Assembly: GCA_038230415.1 (NCBI GenBank)
Contig: JBBRNH010000032.1
Span: 1-54,966 of the forward strand
Origin: JBBRNH01 sp038230415
GTDB taxonomy: Bacteria > Bacteroidota > Bacteroidia > Cytophagales > Spirosomataceae
Reading direction: 5' to 3'
Length of the DNA: 54,966 bases
This document shows positions 1 to 8,846 of this stretch, piece by piece (positions within the stretch are counted from its first letter, which is position 1; every line of letters starts with the position of its first letter). A program made the position numbers and the translations under genes. Below the pieces are notes generated by a model that searched no databases, had not been told where the DNA came from, and saw nothing but the letters and a program-made list of their open reading frames with translations.

Positions 1-2
1 AG

Positions 3-1361
3 CAACCCCTGCGTGAGATTTTGCGACTCACGCGCCAGGGTGTACCGCTGTCGTCTATGCAGAACATCAATCAGGTGGCCTTTATGCACGATGCCGCCAC
101 GGAACTCCACGACTACAACAACTGGGAAACCGTTGAGCTTGCCAGCCATGAGGTGTGCCTGAAAGACAAAATCAAATACGCGGGTAATTTCAAAATTGTC
201 GAAGTAGAGTCGAATAAATGGCAGGCCAACCGGATTACGCAACAAGTCGGGAAGCAGACGCTGGTGATTAATCCGCCGTTTAAAACGATGGAAGAAGTCG
301 AAATTGATAAATCATTCGATTTGCCGTACACCCGGATGCCGCATCCGAAATACAAAAAACGCGGCCCGATTCCAGCCTACGAGATGATCAAATTCTCGGT
401 CAATATGCACCGGGGTTGTTTTGGCGGGTGTAGTTTTTGCACGATTTCGGCGCATCAGGGTAAGTTTATTGCCTCGCGCAGCGAAAAATCGGTGCTGAAA
501 GAAGTGGATGAAATTACGAAAATGCCCGATTTCAAAGGATACATTTCTGACCTCGGTGGGCCGTCGGCTAATATGTACAAGATGAAGGGCAAAGACGAAT
601 CTATCTGCGCCCGGTGCCAAAGCCCAAGTTGTATTCACCCCGTTATCTGCTCCAACCTCGACACCTCGCACAAGCCCATGACCGAGTTGTACAAGAAAGT
701 GGATGCGAACCCGGCCATCAAAAAGGCGTTTGTCGGCTCTGGTGTGCGCTACGATTTACTGGTTGATGATTTCAACAAAAACAATCAAGACGGTAACCAC
801 GACGAATACATGGAGCAACTCGTAACGCGCCATGTATCGGGCCGGTTGAAGGTAGCTCCCGAACACACCTCTGACGACACGCTGCGGGTGATGCGAAAAC
901 CGTCGTTCAAGTATTTCAAGTTGTTCAAGAAAAAATACGATCAGATTCAGGAGAAGCACGGCCTGAACCAACCCCTGATTCCGTATTTTATCTCGTCGCA
1001 CCCCGGCTGCGAAGAAGCTGACATGGCAAACCTTGCCGCCGAAACCAAAGACCTCGGTTTCCAACTTGAACAGGTTCAGGACTTTACGCCCACACCGATG
1101 ACTGTTGCCGAAGTAATTTACTACTCCGGCGTTCATCCGTACACGCTGAAACCCGTGAAAACAGCCAAAACACGGGAAGAAAAGCAGACCCAGAATAACT
1201 ACTTTTTCTGGTACAAGCCCGAATACAAAACCTGGATTCGGGACCGGCTGAATAAACTCAACCGCCCCGATTTACTGGAACGATTGCTGGGAAATTCCGC
1301 AAAAGAGAAAACCAGCAAGTCGGCTGATTATGACACGTACAAAGGCCGGAAAAAGCGGTAG
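3..1361 (+). CDS. YgiQ family radical SAM protein (5' end outside window)
   Basis: The frame is open from base 3, so the N-terminal part lies upstream; about 452 residues are visible, against roughly 600-750 for the family. The radical SAM cluster motif C-x3-C-x2-C appears as RGCFGGCSFCT (bases about 414-443), which would bind a 4Fe-4S cluster and S-adenosylmethionine. A second Cys group (CARCQSPSCIHPVICSN) and the segment GRLKVAPEHTSDDTLRVMRK are typical of the YgiQ/UPF0313 group. The lysine- and arginine-rich tail (KGRKKR) is also usual. Family members are thought to be cytoplasmic radical enzymes of unknown substrate. The ATG-less 5' end is a window effect, not a broken gene. Confidence 0.93.
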   Translation, partial: QPLREILRLTRQGVPLSSMQNINQVAFMHDAATELHDYNNWETVELASHEVCLKDKIKYAGNFKIVEVESNKWQANRITQQVGKQTLVINPPFKTMEEVEIDKSFDLPYTRMPHPKYKKRGPIPAYEMIKFSVNMHRGCFGGCSFCTISAHQGKFIASRSEKSVLKEVDEITKMPDFKGYISDLGGPSANMYKMKGKDESICARCQSPSCIHPVICSNLDTSHKPMTELYKKVDANPAIKKAFVGSGVRYDLLVDDFNKNNQDGNHDEYMEQLVTRHVSGRLKVAPEHTSDDTLRVMRKPSFKYFKLFKKKYDQIQEKHGLNQPLIPYFISSHPGCEEADMANLAAETKDLGFQLEQVQDFTPTPMTVAEVIYYSGVHPYTLKPVKTAKTREEKQTQNNYFFWYKPEYKTWIRDRLNKLNRPDLLERLLGNSAKEKTSKSADYDTYKGRKKR

Positions 1362-1446
1362 GTGAACGCGCGACGCGCAGCCGGGCTATGCAGCCGCAAA
1401 CGGGTATTGTTTGTATCTTGGCCCTGGAAAATTAACCCCGACTGTG

Positions 1447-3252
1447 ATGCGTCCTACTGTACTGGTATTGCTTTTTGCCCTTGTTTCCCTGCTTACCGTT
1501 TCTACGGCACCCGGCTTTGCCCAGCCCGTCAAACAAAGTCAGGGCGTATATCAATACCGCGAAGAAGACCCGTTAATCAAGCCTTTTTATTCTGACCGTC
1601 AGGGCGTTATCGGTAAAAAAGGCATGGTGGCAACGGCGCATCCCGAAGCCTCGTTAGTGGGGCTGAACATTCTGAAAGCCGGGGGTAATGCCGTTGATGC
1701 CGCCGTTGCCGTGCAGTTCGCGTTGGCCGTTGTGTATCCGGTGGCGGGCAATATCGGCGGGGGCGGCTTCATGGTCTTCCGCGATAAAAAGGGACAGGCC
1801 CTCACCCTCGACTACCGCGAAAAAGGCCCCGGCAACGCCACCAAGGATATGTATTTAGACTCGGCGGGCAACATCCGGCCCGGTGGTCTGAGCCTGAACG
1901 GACACCTTGCCAGCGGGGTGCCGGGGTCGGTAGATGGCATGGTGATGGCCCATCAGCGATTGGGTAAACTGCCCTGGGCAAAAGTGCTGCAACCCGCCAT
2001 TGACCTCGCCGAAGCCGGTTTTCTGCTCACCGAACGCGATGCCACCGGCCTGAACCGCACCAAAACCGACCTCCTGACATACAATCCCGGCAAGACGTAT
2101 TTCCTGAAAAGTGGCCTTGCCGATGCCGCGGCCATCGCCGACACCACCCGCTGGAAACCCGGCGACCGCCTGATTCAGCGCGACTTGGCCGCCACCCTGC
2201 GCCGGATTCAGACCCAGGGCCGCGCCGGGTTTTATGCCGGTGAAACGGCCCGGCTGTTGGTGGCCGAGATGGAGCGGGGTGGGGGAATCATCACCGAAAA
2301 AGACTTGGCTGAGTATCACGCCGTTTGGCGCGAACCCGTGCGGGTGGCCTACAAAAACTACCGCATGATAACCATGCCGCCCCCGTCGAGTGGCGGGGTG
2401 GCGTTGGCCCAACTCCTGAAATTTGTAGAGCCGTATCCGCTTCGTAAATGGGGCTGGAACCGCGACAGCACCGTGCAGGTAATGATCGAGGCCGAACGGC
2501 GCGTGTATGCCGACCGCGCCAAGTTTCTCGGCGATGCCGACGTGGTGAAGGTGCCGGTTGCGGAGATGACGGGGAAAGCCTACCTCGCCGACCGCTGGAA
2601 ATCCTTCGACTGGAACCACGCCACCGACAGCAAGGCCATCAACGGCGGCACCGTGCCGGGCTACGAAAGCGTAGAAACCACGCACTTTTCGGTGGTGGAT
2701 AAAGATGGGAACGCCGTCGGGATTACGACCACGCTCAACGGTGGTTTCGGGAGCCGGGTGGTGGTGGGCGGTGCTGGGTTTTTCATGAACAACGAGATGG
2801 ACGATTTCAGCATCAAGCCCGGCGTACCGAATATGTACGGACTGATTGGCAGCGCGGCCAACGCCATCGCCCCCGGCAAACGGATTCTGTCGAGCATGAC
2901 CCCGACCATTATTGAGCAGGATGGCAAGCTGTTGATGGTGGTCGGCACGCCGGGTGGCAGTACCATTATCACGTCGGTTTTTCAGACCATTCTGAACGTC
3001 ATCGAACACGGCATGACCATGCAACAGAGCGTAAACGCCCTGAAATTCCACCACCAATGGTTGCCCGACAAAACGATTTTCGAGAACGGAGCCTTCTCCG
3101 ACAAAACCACAACTGCGTTGCAAAATCGCGGCTATATCCTCGAAAAACTGACCAACACCTTAGGCCGTATGGATTGCATCCGCATCCGGCCCGACGGTAG
3201 CTACGAAGGCGCATCTGACCCCAGGGCCGATAATACGGCGATGGGATACTAA
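1447..3252 (+). CDS. ggt: gamma-glutamyltransferase, secreted
   Basis: This 601-residue protein should hydrolyse or transfer the gamma-glutamyl group of glutathione and related peptides in the periplasm. An ATG at 1447 is preferred over an upstream TTG because it begins directly with a signal peptide (MRPTVLVLLFALVSLL, then a cut near GFAQ). The autocleavage and nucleophile site is ETTHFSVVDKDG, with Thr411 of this numbering as the new N-terminus of the small subunit. The substrate-binding RILSSMTPTII (Ser-Ser-Met) lies about 80 residues later, and GGNAVDAAVAVQFALAVVYP is the classic large-subunit start. Length fits the family. A box TATCTTGG at 1414-1421 is one base from the Bacteroidota TAnnTTTG promoter element. 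The gene converges on the DUF4142 gene across a strong hairpin. Confidence 0.95.
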   Translation: MRPTVLVLLFALVSLLTVSTAPGFAQPVKQSQGVYQYREEDPLIKPFYSDRQGVIGKKGMVATAHPEASLVGLNILKAGGNAVDAAVAVQFALAVVYPVAGNIGGGGFMVFRDKKGQALTLDYREKGPGNATKDMYLDSAGNIRPGGLSLNGHLASGVPGSVDGMVMAHQRLGKLPWAKVLQPAIDLAEAGFLLTERDATGLNRTKTDLLTYNPGKTYFLKSGLADAAAIADTTRWKPGDRLIQRDLAATLRRIQTQGRAGFYAGETARLLVAEMERGGGIITEKDLAEYHAVWREPVRVAYKNYRMITMPPPSSGGVALAQLLKFVEPYPLRKWGWNRDSTVQVMIEAERRVYADRAKFLGDADVVKVPVAEMTGKAYLADRWKSFDWNHATDSKAINGGTVPGYESVETTHFSVVDKDGNAVGITTTLNGGFGSRVVVGGAGFFMNNEMDDFSIKPGVPNMYGLIGSAANAIAPGKRILSSMTPTIIEQDGKLLMVVGTPGGSTIITSVFQTILNVIEHGMTMQQSVNALKFHHQWLPDKTIFENGAFSDKTTTALQNRGYILEKLTNTLGRMDCIRIRPDGSYEGASDPRADNTAMGY

Positions 3253-3265
3253 GGTAGTTGTGGGC

Positions 3266-3315
3266 TTGTGCTGTTGTAGCGTTCTGGTAATCGGCGTAAC
3301 GCTACAACAACACAA
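3266..3315. terminator. bidirectional hairpin between convergent genes
   Basis: Arms at 3266-3283 and 3298-3315 pair over 18 bp with one mismatch (core GTTGTAGCGTT / AACGCTACAAC) around a 14-nt loop. It sits between the stop codons of ggt (+) and the DUF4142 gene (-), so it probably ends transcription from both sides. Confidence 0.7.
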
Positions 3316-3324
3316 CCTTACAAC

Positions 3325-3912
3325 TCAAAGTGCCTTCACCAATGCTTCGGCCTGATTGCGGTGTACGGTGTCATCGGCTTTGATTTTGGCCGCAAGTTTC
3401 TTCACCGCGTCACTGGGGCCGTCGTCTTCGAGGTCGTCGGCCACGTCAATTGCTTTCTTATTCACGGCCTGCATCTGACTCAGGTATTTCTTGTCGAAGT
3501 CTTTCCCGGCCTTTTCGTCGCGGAGGTCTTCGATGCGCTCCTGCCCGTCTTTCGAGAGCGTGGCGGGCAGCGTCAGGTTCATGTCGCGGGCGAGTTTGGT
3601 CAGGCCGTATTCATCTTTCTCGTGTTCACTGACAGCCTTCTGCGCGTATGCTTTCACCCCGGCGTTGGTAGACTGCTGCACGGCCATTTTGCTCAGTTCG
3701 TACTCGGTCATGCCCATGCCGGCAAGGTCAACAAGGCCATCAGACATATCTTCGGCATCGTCTTTATCGCCGTTTTTTGTGTCAACCGCCTGATCATCAA
3801 TGCGTTCTTCGTTGGCTTCTTTGGCCTGTTTTGTGCTGTCGGTTTTTGATGAGCAGCCGTAGCCCGACAGTAGCGCGAGGGCTAATGAGAGACTAATAAG
3901 TGTATTTTTCAT
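3325..3912 (-). CDS. DUF4142 domain lipoprotein
   Basis: A 195-residue protein with a lipoprotein signal peptide: MKNTLISLSLALALLSGYGC, where the Cys at residue 20 would be lipidated. A very acidic linker (residues about 25-60) precedes a helical DUF4142 region with DLAGMGMTEYELSKMAVQQS, SEHEKDEYGLTKLARDMNL and a terminal KIKADDTVHRNQAEALVKAL. DUF4142 is a ferritin-like four-helix family of secreted bacterial proteins without a proven function; links to stress have been suggested for some members. It stands alone and converges on ggt. The acidic linker is longer than usual. Confidence 0.85.
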   Translation of the reverse strand: MKNTLISLSLALALLSGYGCSSKTDSTKQAKEANEERIDDQAVDTKNGDKDDAEDMSDGLVDLAGMGMTEYELSKMAVQQSTNAGVKAYAQKAVSEHEKDEYGLTKLARDMNLTLPATLSKDGQERIEDLRDEKAGKDFDKKYLSQMQAVNKKAIDVADDLEDDGPSDAVKKLAAKIKADDTVHRNQAEALVKAL

Positions 3913-4057
3913 GTTGTTGGTTTTGTTTGTATTGCCAGAACCAACGTTGGGGCGAAGTGTTTAGCGGGTTTAGCCACCGGCCCGACCGTTCGGGCGAACT
4001 TCTTAACTATTGCCGTTGCTGCGTGTTACACCCATTGACGTTAACCAAACTCAAGCC

Positions 4058-4663
4058 ATGATTCGTATCGTTTCTTTTACTCTTTTGCTCATTCTGACTA
4101 TTCCCGGCCTGCTCCGGGCGCAAACGGCCAACACCAAGATGGGGGCTGTTCAGAAGTTGCTCGGCACCATTTTTACCGAAGACCAGACCCGTCGGCAGGA
4201 ATACGGCAAGCTCGAACAGCGATATGGCTGGGGGGCCAAAGAGTCGCAGGATGGGCGGGCGGCTATCCGGCAGATGAACACCCGGCACCTGACAACGGTG
4301 GATAGTCTGATTACGCAATACGGTTACCCCGGCAAAACCCTCGTAGGGCAACCCACCAACCAGGTCGCCTTTATGGTGATTCAGGAGAGTAACAACCGCG
4401 CCACCCACGAGAAATACTTAGCGATGATTCAGGAAGCGGCCATGAAAAACGAACTCGACCGGGCCAGTGCCGCCTTTCTCACCGATCAGGTGAAGGTGCA
4501 GAAGGGCGAAAAACAGGTGTATGCTACCCAAATCCGCATCAACAATACCGGGCAGCGTGAACTGTATCCGGTTGAAAACGAGGCCGATATCGAGAAATTG
4601 CGGAAAGAAATGGATTTGGAGCCGTTGCCGGTTTATCTGCGCCGGATGGGCGTACAGAAATAA
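4058..4663 (+). CDS. DUF6624 family secreted protein
   Basis: A 201-residue protein from the ATG at 4058. An upstream in-frame start would put 16 residues before an obvious signal peptide (MIRIVSFTLLLILTIPGLLRAQ), so it is rejected. The mature part contains YGYPGKTLVGQPTNQVAFMV, then NRATHEKYLAMIQEAAMKNE and VKVQKGEKQVYATQI, the segments that define DUF6624. The family is common in Bacteroidota and has no known biochemical role. The signal peptide implies periplasmic or surface location. It is probably transcribed on its own; the NIPSNAP gene follows after 82 bp on the same strand. Confidence 0.8.
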   Translation: MIRIVSFTLLLILTIPGLLRAQTANTKMGAVQKLLGTIFTEDQTRRQEYGKLEQRYGWGAKESQDGRAAIRQMNTRHLTTVDSLITQYGYPGKTLVGQPTNQVAFMVIQESNNRATHEKYLAMIQEAAMKNELDRASAAFLTDQVKVQKGEKQVYATQIRINNTGQRELYPVENEADIEKLRKEMDLEPLPVYLRRMGVQK

Positions 4664-4745
4664 CGTTGGCAGACCCGGAAAAGTAGATTTTGTCCGTTTG
4701 GGCTTGTAAAACCGGGCCGATTCAACCGTTGGCCCGCCGAACCGA

Positions 4746-5525
4746 ATGAAACGAAGACAATTTGTTGCCTCGTCGGTGCTTGCCACCGCCACCCTGACTA
4801 CTGCATCGGTAGTGAATTTAGATGCCAAACCCGCTCCCAAAAAGGAGGTGTATGAACTCAGAACCTACGAACTGCGCTTCGGTTCTCCGCAATCAACCAT
4901 CGAAAATTACCTAAAAGACGCGCTCATCCCGGCTCTTAACCGGCAGGGAATCGAAGCGATAGGTGTTTTTCGGGAAATGGGAAAATCAGACCCGGCCAAA
5001 CTCTACGTCCTGATTCCGCACGGCTCGATGGACAGCTATGCCGCAACCACCAGCCGCCTGACCGACGATTCGACTTATGCCAAAGCCAGCCAGGCATACA
5101 ACGAGGCTACGCCCGACAAACCGCCGTATAGCCGCTACACAACCTCGTTGCTGAGTGCCTTCGACGCGCTGCCGCAGCTAATTGTGCCTGCCAAAGACAG
5201 CCGTATTTTTGAAATGCGAACCTACGAAGGTTACTCGGAAGATGCCGTTCGGCGGAAAATCAGGATGTTTAACGTGGACGAACTGCCGATTTTTTACCGC
5301 GTGAAACTCAACCCGGTATTTTTCGGCGAAGTGATTGCCGGTGGTACTATGCCCTGCCTGACGTATATGCTGACGTTTAAAAACATGGAGGAGCGCGATG
5401 CCAACTGGAAACAGTTCATTGCCGATGCCGACTGGAAGCGTATTTCGCAGGCTCCCGAATATGCCAATACGGTCTCTAACATTATCCGGGTGTTTTTAGA
5501 ACCCGCGCCCTATTCGCAGATTTAA
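4746..5525 (+). CDS. NIPSNAP family protein, exported
   Basis: A 259-residue protein with an export signal resembling a Tat signal (MKRRQFVASSVLATAT). Two NIPSNAP modules follow: VYELRTYELRFGSPQSTIENY (residues about 36-56) and FEMRTYEGYSEDAVRRKI (about 156-173), each with the characteristic (Y/F)E(L/M)RTYE start. NIPSNAP domains adopt a ferredoxin-like fold related to stress-responsive A/B-barrel proteins; the bacterial function is unknown. In Bacteroidota these exported paralogues often lie near carbohydrate genes, but here the neighbours give no clue. The gene ends 7 bp before a very strong terminator. Confidence 0.9.
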   Translation: MKRRQFVASSVLATATLTTASVVNLDAKPAPKKEVYELRTYELRFGSPQSTIENYLKDALIPALNRQGIEAIGVFREMGKSDPAKLYVLIPHGSMDSYAATTSRLTDDSTYAKASQAYNEATPDKPPYSRYTTSLLSAFDALPQLIVPAKDSRIFEMRTYEGYSEDAVRRKIRMFNVDELPIFYRVKLNPVFFGEVIAGGTMPCLTYMLTFKNMEERDANWKQFIADADWKRISQAPEYANTVSNIIRVFLEPAPYSQI

Positions 5526-5532
5526 CGTTCAC

Positions 5533-5578
5533 AAACACAACGGAGCAGCCGGATTTTTCCGGCTGCTCCGTTGTGTTT
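5533..5578. terminator. strong bidirectional terminator
   Basis: A perfect inverted repeat of 21 bp (5533-5553 with 5558-5578) around TTTT; the core is CGGAGCAGCCGG / CCGGCTGCTCCG. A-rich and T-rich edges give a run of T on either strand. It separates the convergent NIPSNAP (+) and flavin reductase (-) genes. Confidence 0.9.
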
Positions 5579-5587
5579 TCCGGTTGG

Positions 5588-6469
5588 TCAGGCTTGCATC
5601 AGCACGAGCCAGGCTTCGGTTGCGTTGCCCGCAGCCAGCAGTTGTTTAGCCCGGAAATGCAGCACATCGGGCAAATAATGACAACCGTTCCGGGCTTCGG
5701 TAATCAATTCGGTCAGCACCCCCGACTCCCGGTAAGCCACAATTTCGGCGTTGGCTGGTAAAGTCAATACGCTGGCGAGTCGGCCTAAGTCATTGCCAGT
5801 CAGAATATTACTTTGCCGAACGGCGGGCGGGAGCGCGTCGAAGCCGATGCCCATTTGCGGGCGGACTACGGCGAAGAGCGCGTCGCCATTGGCGCGGGCG
5901 TACCAGTCGGCCCCCAACCGGCCCACGAGGTCAATCCGGTGCGGGTCAATCTGCCCGGAGTCGTCAAAAATCGCATCCTGAACATGGGCCAGCAGCACCT
6001 CGCAAACCACTATTGTTCCCGCTCCCGGAGCACCACCCAGCGAGATGAGTTGCCGCACGATGCACTCGAACGATGCGGGGGATTCGGCCACGCGGGGCGG
6101 ACGAACCCGCTCCGACGGGGCTTCGGTAAACCCGGCTTTGACAAACTCGCTCACGTGCCGGTCAAACTCGGCACTGGCTAAACTCGTCTGCTCGGTCATG
6201 GCATGGTTCACCACGTTTATCACCACTTCCGGCACTTCTTCTACGTTGAGCAGCGAGTGTTTTTTGTGGCCGTGCCGGTCGAGGGTGGGGGAGAAAACCA
6301 GCATCGGCGGATTAAATCCCACGATGTTGAAAAAACTGTACGGAGCCAGATTCACGTGACCATCGGCACTGATGGTACTGACAAACGCAATGGGCCGGGG
6401 CGCAACGGTGCTGTTTAGCAGCCGGTAAAACGCCCGGAAGTCAACGTCAGCGGGAGAAATCGTTTTCAC
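5588..6469 (-). CDS. flavin reductase family protein (FMN-binding split barrel)
   Basis: A 293-residue protein of the flavin reductase-like / flavoredoxin group (DIM6/NTAB type). The diagnostic N-terminal segment is APRPIAFVSTISADGHVNLA followed by PYSFFNIVGFNPPMLVFSP, which forms the FMN phosphate pocket; VINVVNHAMTEQ and GAGTIVVCEVLLAHV continue the split barrel. It would reduce or bind FMN in the cytoplasm; the partner enzyme is unknown. Its ATG overlaps the stop of the DUF6048 gene by 4 bp (6466-6469), so translation is probably coupled. It is the last gene of the minus-strand run that starts with tyrosine catabolism, but that need not mean a shared role. Confidence 0.88.
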   Translation of the reverse strand: MKTISPADVDFRAFYRLLNSTVAPRPIAFVSTISADGHVNLAPYSFFNIVGFNPPMLVFSPTLDRHGHKKHSLLNVEEVPEVVINVVNHAMTEQTSLASAEFDRHVSEFVKAGFTEAPSERVRPPRVAESPASFECIVRQLISLGGAPGAGTIVVCEVLLAHVQDAIFDDSGQIDPHRIDLVGRLGADWYARANGDALFAVVRPQMGIGFDALPPAVRQSNILTGNDLGRLASVLTLPANAEIVAYRESGVLTELITEARNGCHYLPDVLHFRAKQLLAAGNATEAWLVLMQA

Positions 6470-7143
6470 AAAGACGGGGTTATTTTCGGACGGACGCGGT
6501 ACTGAAGCTGAACTGTCAGGCCTCCGCTCAATTGAATGCTATTGTCGTTACCCAGCGTTAGTCCGGCTCCCGGCACGTAAGACAGCCGGTGGGCGGGTGT
6601 TGTGTTCAGGCCCAGCAACGCCACTAAGCGGGGCATAAACCGGATGCGCCAGCGATTGCCCAGCCGGGTATTAAGGGATGCGTAGCCCTCAAGTCCAAAC
6701 CGGGTCTGCGACGTAGTTTCTAACTGGCCGGTGTACGGCCCAAAGGTGCTGCCGGGGAGTGTAAACTGACTACTGTTTTGCCAGTTCGACAGTAATGCCA
6801 GGTAGCCGTAGGTCGTGTGGTCAATACCGCCTTTGAGGTACGCGCCTTGCCCCGACACCCGGATATTGGCATTGGCACCGACATTGCTGAACGTGGTGTA
6901 TCCGCCAACTATCTGCACAAACTGACGGGGATGGCTGCGCTGCTGCCAGAGAACACCCGGCTCAATGTTGACAAAGGACCCCCGCGGAATCGTCTCGCTG
7001 ATAAACAACCAGTTGAGCGGAATCCGACCGATGTCCAAGCTGATGAATGTCGTTCGGGGCGTATTGGCTGGCCGCGAGTCCTGCCCCCGTGCGGCCATGC
7101 CGACGATCAGCAACAGGGTTAAAATCGGGATGAGTCGGGTCAT
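6466..7143 (-). CDS. DUF6048-like outer-membrane beta-barrel protein
   Basis: A 225-residue protein with a signal peptide (MTRLIPILTLLLIVGMAARGQ). The mature part has alternating hydrophobic residues and aromatic girdles (e.g. RFGLEGYASLNTRLGNRWRI) and ends in a strand QLSGGLTVQLQYRVRP, as expected of a small outer-membrane barrel. Placement directly after a DUF6452 gene is the standard arrangement of DUF6048 genes in Bacteroidota and is the main reason for the family name; the residue-level match is moderate. Both ends overlap neighbours by 4 bp (7140-7143 and 6466-6469), so the three genes are almost certainly co-translated. Function unknown. Confidence 0.7.
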   Translation of the reverse strand: MTRLIPILTLLLIVGMAARGQDSRPANTPRTTFISLDIGRIPLNWLFISETIPRGSFVNIEPGVLWQQRSHPRQFVQIVGGYTTFSNVGANANIRVSGQGAYLKGGIDHTTYGYLALLSNWQNSSQFTLPGSTFGPYTGQLETTSQTRFGLEGYASLNTRLGNRWRIRFMPRLVALLGLNTTPAHRLSYVPGAGLTLGNDNSIQLSGGLTVQLQYRVRPKITPSL

Positions 7144-7622
7144 AAACCAATGAACAACAAAATGCCCGTTGGTGAGCCACCTGAAAGAAATCCCGATTTG
7201 TAAATAGTCTGCGAATAGCCTGCGTTTATAACTTTGCCTGCGGTTGTATTTGCCTCTTTTCCATACGGCGCATACAGATTAACGACGTACCCACACTTCT
7301 TACTCTTGTACGAAAAATTACGTCGGTAAAACACAGTTATCGTCTCGGTACGCCCGTTCAGCCGCAGTTTGTACTGTGTGCTGTCGGCATGAAGACTGAG
7401 CGGCAGGGTCAGTGAGACATACTGGCCCGACGCTTTTACGCTGCTGTTTGAGAGCGCCTTGACCGCTCCCACCGCATAGACCGTATCAATCTGAATTGAT
7501 TTTGTACTCTGAAGTGATAGCTGAAGTTCCGGCTCATCGGTGAGACCACAGTCTTCACAGGCCACAAACAGCGTTGCCAAACAAGCGAAGCACATAAATC
7601 GGTATACGTATAAGCGGTGCAT
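7140..7622 (-). CDS. DUF6452 family lipoprotein
   Basis: A 160-residue protein from ATG 7622. A second in-frame ATG at 7643 adds seven residues, but the shorter start puts HRLYVYR right before the hydrophobic stretch. The lipobox is LATLFVAC, followed by a Cys-containing start CEDCGLTDEP typical of DUF6452. The body is beta-rich (LTLPLSLHADSTQYKLRLNG, TITVFYRRNFSYKSKKCGY). Family members are small envelope lipoproteins of unknown role, nearly always next to DUF6048 genes as here. It begins 37 bp after the fahA stop. Confidence 0.75.
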   Translation of the reverse strand: MHRLYVYRFMCFACLATLFVACEDCGLTDEPELQLSLQSTKSIQIDTVYAVGAVKALSNSSVKASGQYVSLTLPLSLHADSTQYKLRLNGRTETITVFYRRNFSYKSKKCGYVVNLYAPYGKEANTTAGKVINAGYSQTIYKSGFLSGGSPTGILLFIGL

Positions 7623-7659
7623 CACGGTAGTTGGTTGGTTCATGAACAGGACTCTGTTT

Positions 7660-8841
7660 TCACGGATTTGGTTGGAAACCGACCCGGATTTCGCCCGTCA
7701 CTTCGCCAAAATCAAGCCGTTCCTGCCCGTTACCCACCTCGGCCCGGAGTGTTACGCGGTCAGTATCCTGCAAAAACGTCCGGGTCGTGCCATCGGGCAG
7801 AGTAATCGGTTGGGTACCGTTGCGGGTGGTTTCGAGGAGCGAGCCGAAGGTGCCGGGTGCGGGGCCGCTGATGGTACCGGTTGCCAGCAGGTCGCCCACG
7901 CGCAGGTTGCAGCCGCCAACGGTGTGATGGGCAATCATCTGGGCAAAACTCCAGTACAGATACTCGTCGCTTGCCGTGCCGATAACGGTATCGTTCAGCA
8001 GGACTTGCAGGGTGATCGAAAAGCGGCTGTTTCGTGAATCCTGCAAATAGGGCAGGGGCGGGGGATTCTGCGCCGGGCCAGCCACCCGAAACGGGGCTAA
8101 CGCGCTGAACGGCAGCACCCAGGCCGACATACTGGTGGCGAAGTTTTTGCCCAAAAACGGCCCTAAGGGTTGGTATTCCCAGCGTTGCACGTCCCGCGCC
8201 GACCAGTCATTCACCAGCACCACGCCAAAAATATGGTCTTCGGCTTCGGCCACCGAAACGGGCTGACCCAACGGGTTTTCGCGCCCGATAATCAGGCCCA
8301 GTTCGAGTTCAAAATCCAACGCCCGTGTCGGGCCGAAAGTCGGGCTGCCATCGGTCAGAAACTGCCCGTTGGGGCGATGAACGGGCGTACCCGACACCAC
8401 CACCGACGAAGCCCGCCCGTGATACCCAACCGGCAGATGGCGGTAATTGGGTAATAGTGGCTCAGAATCGGGCCGGAAGATGCGCCCGGCATTTTCGGCG
8501 TGATGAATCCCGGCGTAAAAATCGGTGTAATCGCCGATGGCAACGGGCCGGTGCAGCGTGGCTTCATCGAGTGGCACAAACAGCATCTCCTGAAAAACCG
8601 GGTTGTTGAATGCGGGCAGTTGGCCGGTTTTCAGTTCGGTCAACCGGGCTTCAACGGCCTGCCACGTGGGTTTGCCGAGGGCGATAAAATCGTTCAGGGT
8701 GTCGCGCTCAAAAATGGCGCGGGGCAGGTCAATACCGTGAAAAACGTCGAGGTTGTGGGCGATAATCAGATCGAGAATCTGATTATCAACTCTATATCCC
8801 GGACGGGGCGGGTTATTGGGTGTGGAGAAAATGCCGTACAT
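7660..8841 (-). CDS. fahA: fumarylacetoacetase, N-terminus shorter than family
   Basis: Cleaves fumarylacetoacetate to fumarate and acetoacetate, the last step of tyrosine degradation. Of 393 residues, the catalytic set is complete by comparison with the mammalian enzyme: Asp107 and His114 in DYTDFYAGIHH, Glu178 and Glu180 in FELELG, Asp212 in VNDWSARD and Lys232 in PLGPFLGKNF. The protein starts at MYGIFSTPNN, which corresponds to YGVFST about residue 19 of the mammalian protein. The usual preceding segment (SDFPIQNLP-like) is absent, and the codons just upstream in frame do not encode it. The Uma2 stop lies only 5 bp upstream. The enzyme may be active, since the missing part is outside the catalytic C-domain. 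Confidence 0.93.
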   Translation of the reverse strand: MYGIFSTPNNPPRPGYRVDNQILDLIIAHNLDVFHGIDLPRAIFERDTLNDFIALGKPTWQAVEARLTELKTGQLPAFNNPVFQEMLFVPLDEATLHRPVAIGDYTDFYAGIHHAENAGRIFRPDSEPLLPNYRHLPVGYHGRASSVVVSGTPVHRPNGQFLTDGSPTFGPTRALDFELELGLIIGRENPLGQPVSVAEAEDHIFGVVLVNDWSARDVQRWEYQPLGPFLGKNFATSMSAWVLPFSALAPFRVAGPAQNPPPLPYLQDSRNSRFSITLQVLLNDTVIGTASDEYLYWSFAQMIAHHTVGGCNLRVGDLLATGTISGPAPGTFGSLLETTRNGTQPITLPDGTTRTFLQDTDRVTLRAEVGNGQERLDFGEVTGEIRVGFQPNP

Positions 8842-8846
8842 CGGTC

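Noticed and set aside
1855..3123. Long minus-strand open frame opposite ggt (422 codons)
   Set aside because: It lies fully antisense to a clear gamma-glutamyltransferase, is rich in His/Gly/Arg as expected of a GC-rich shadow frame, and shows no family features.
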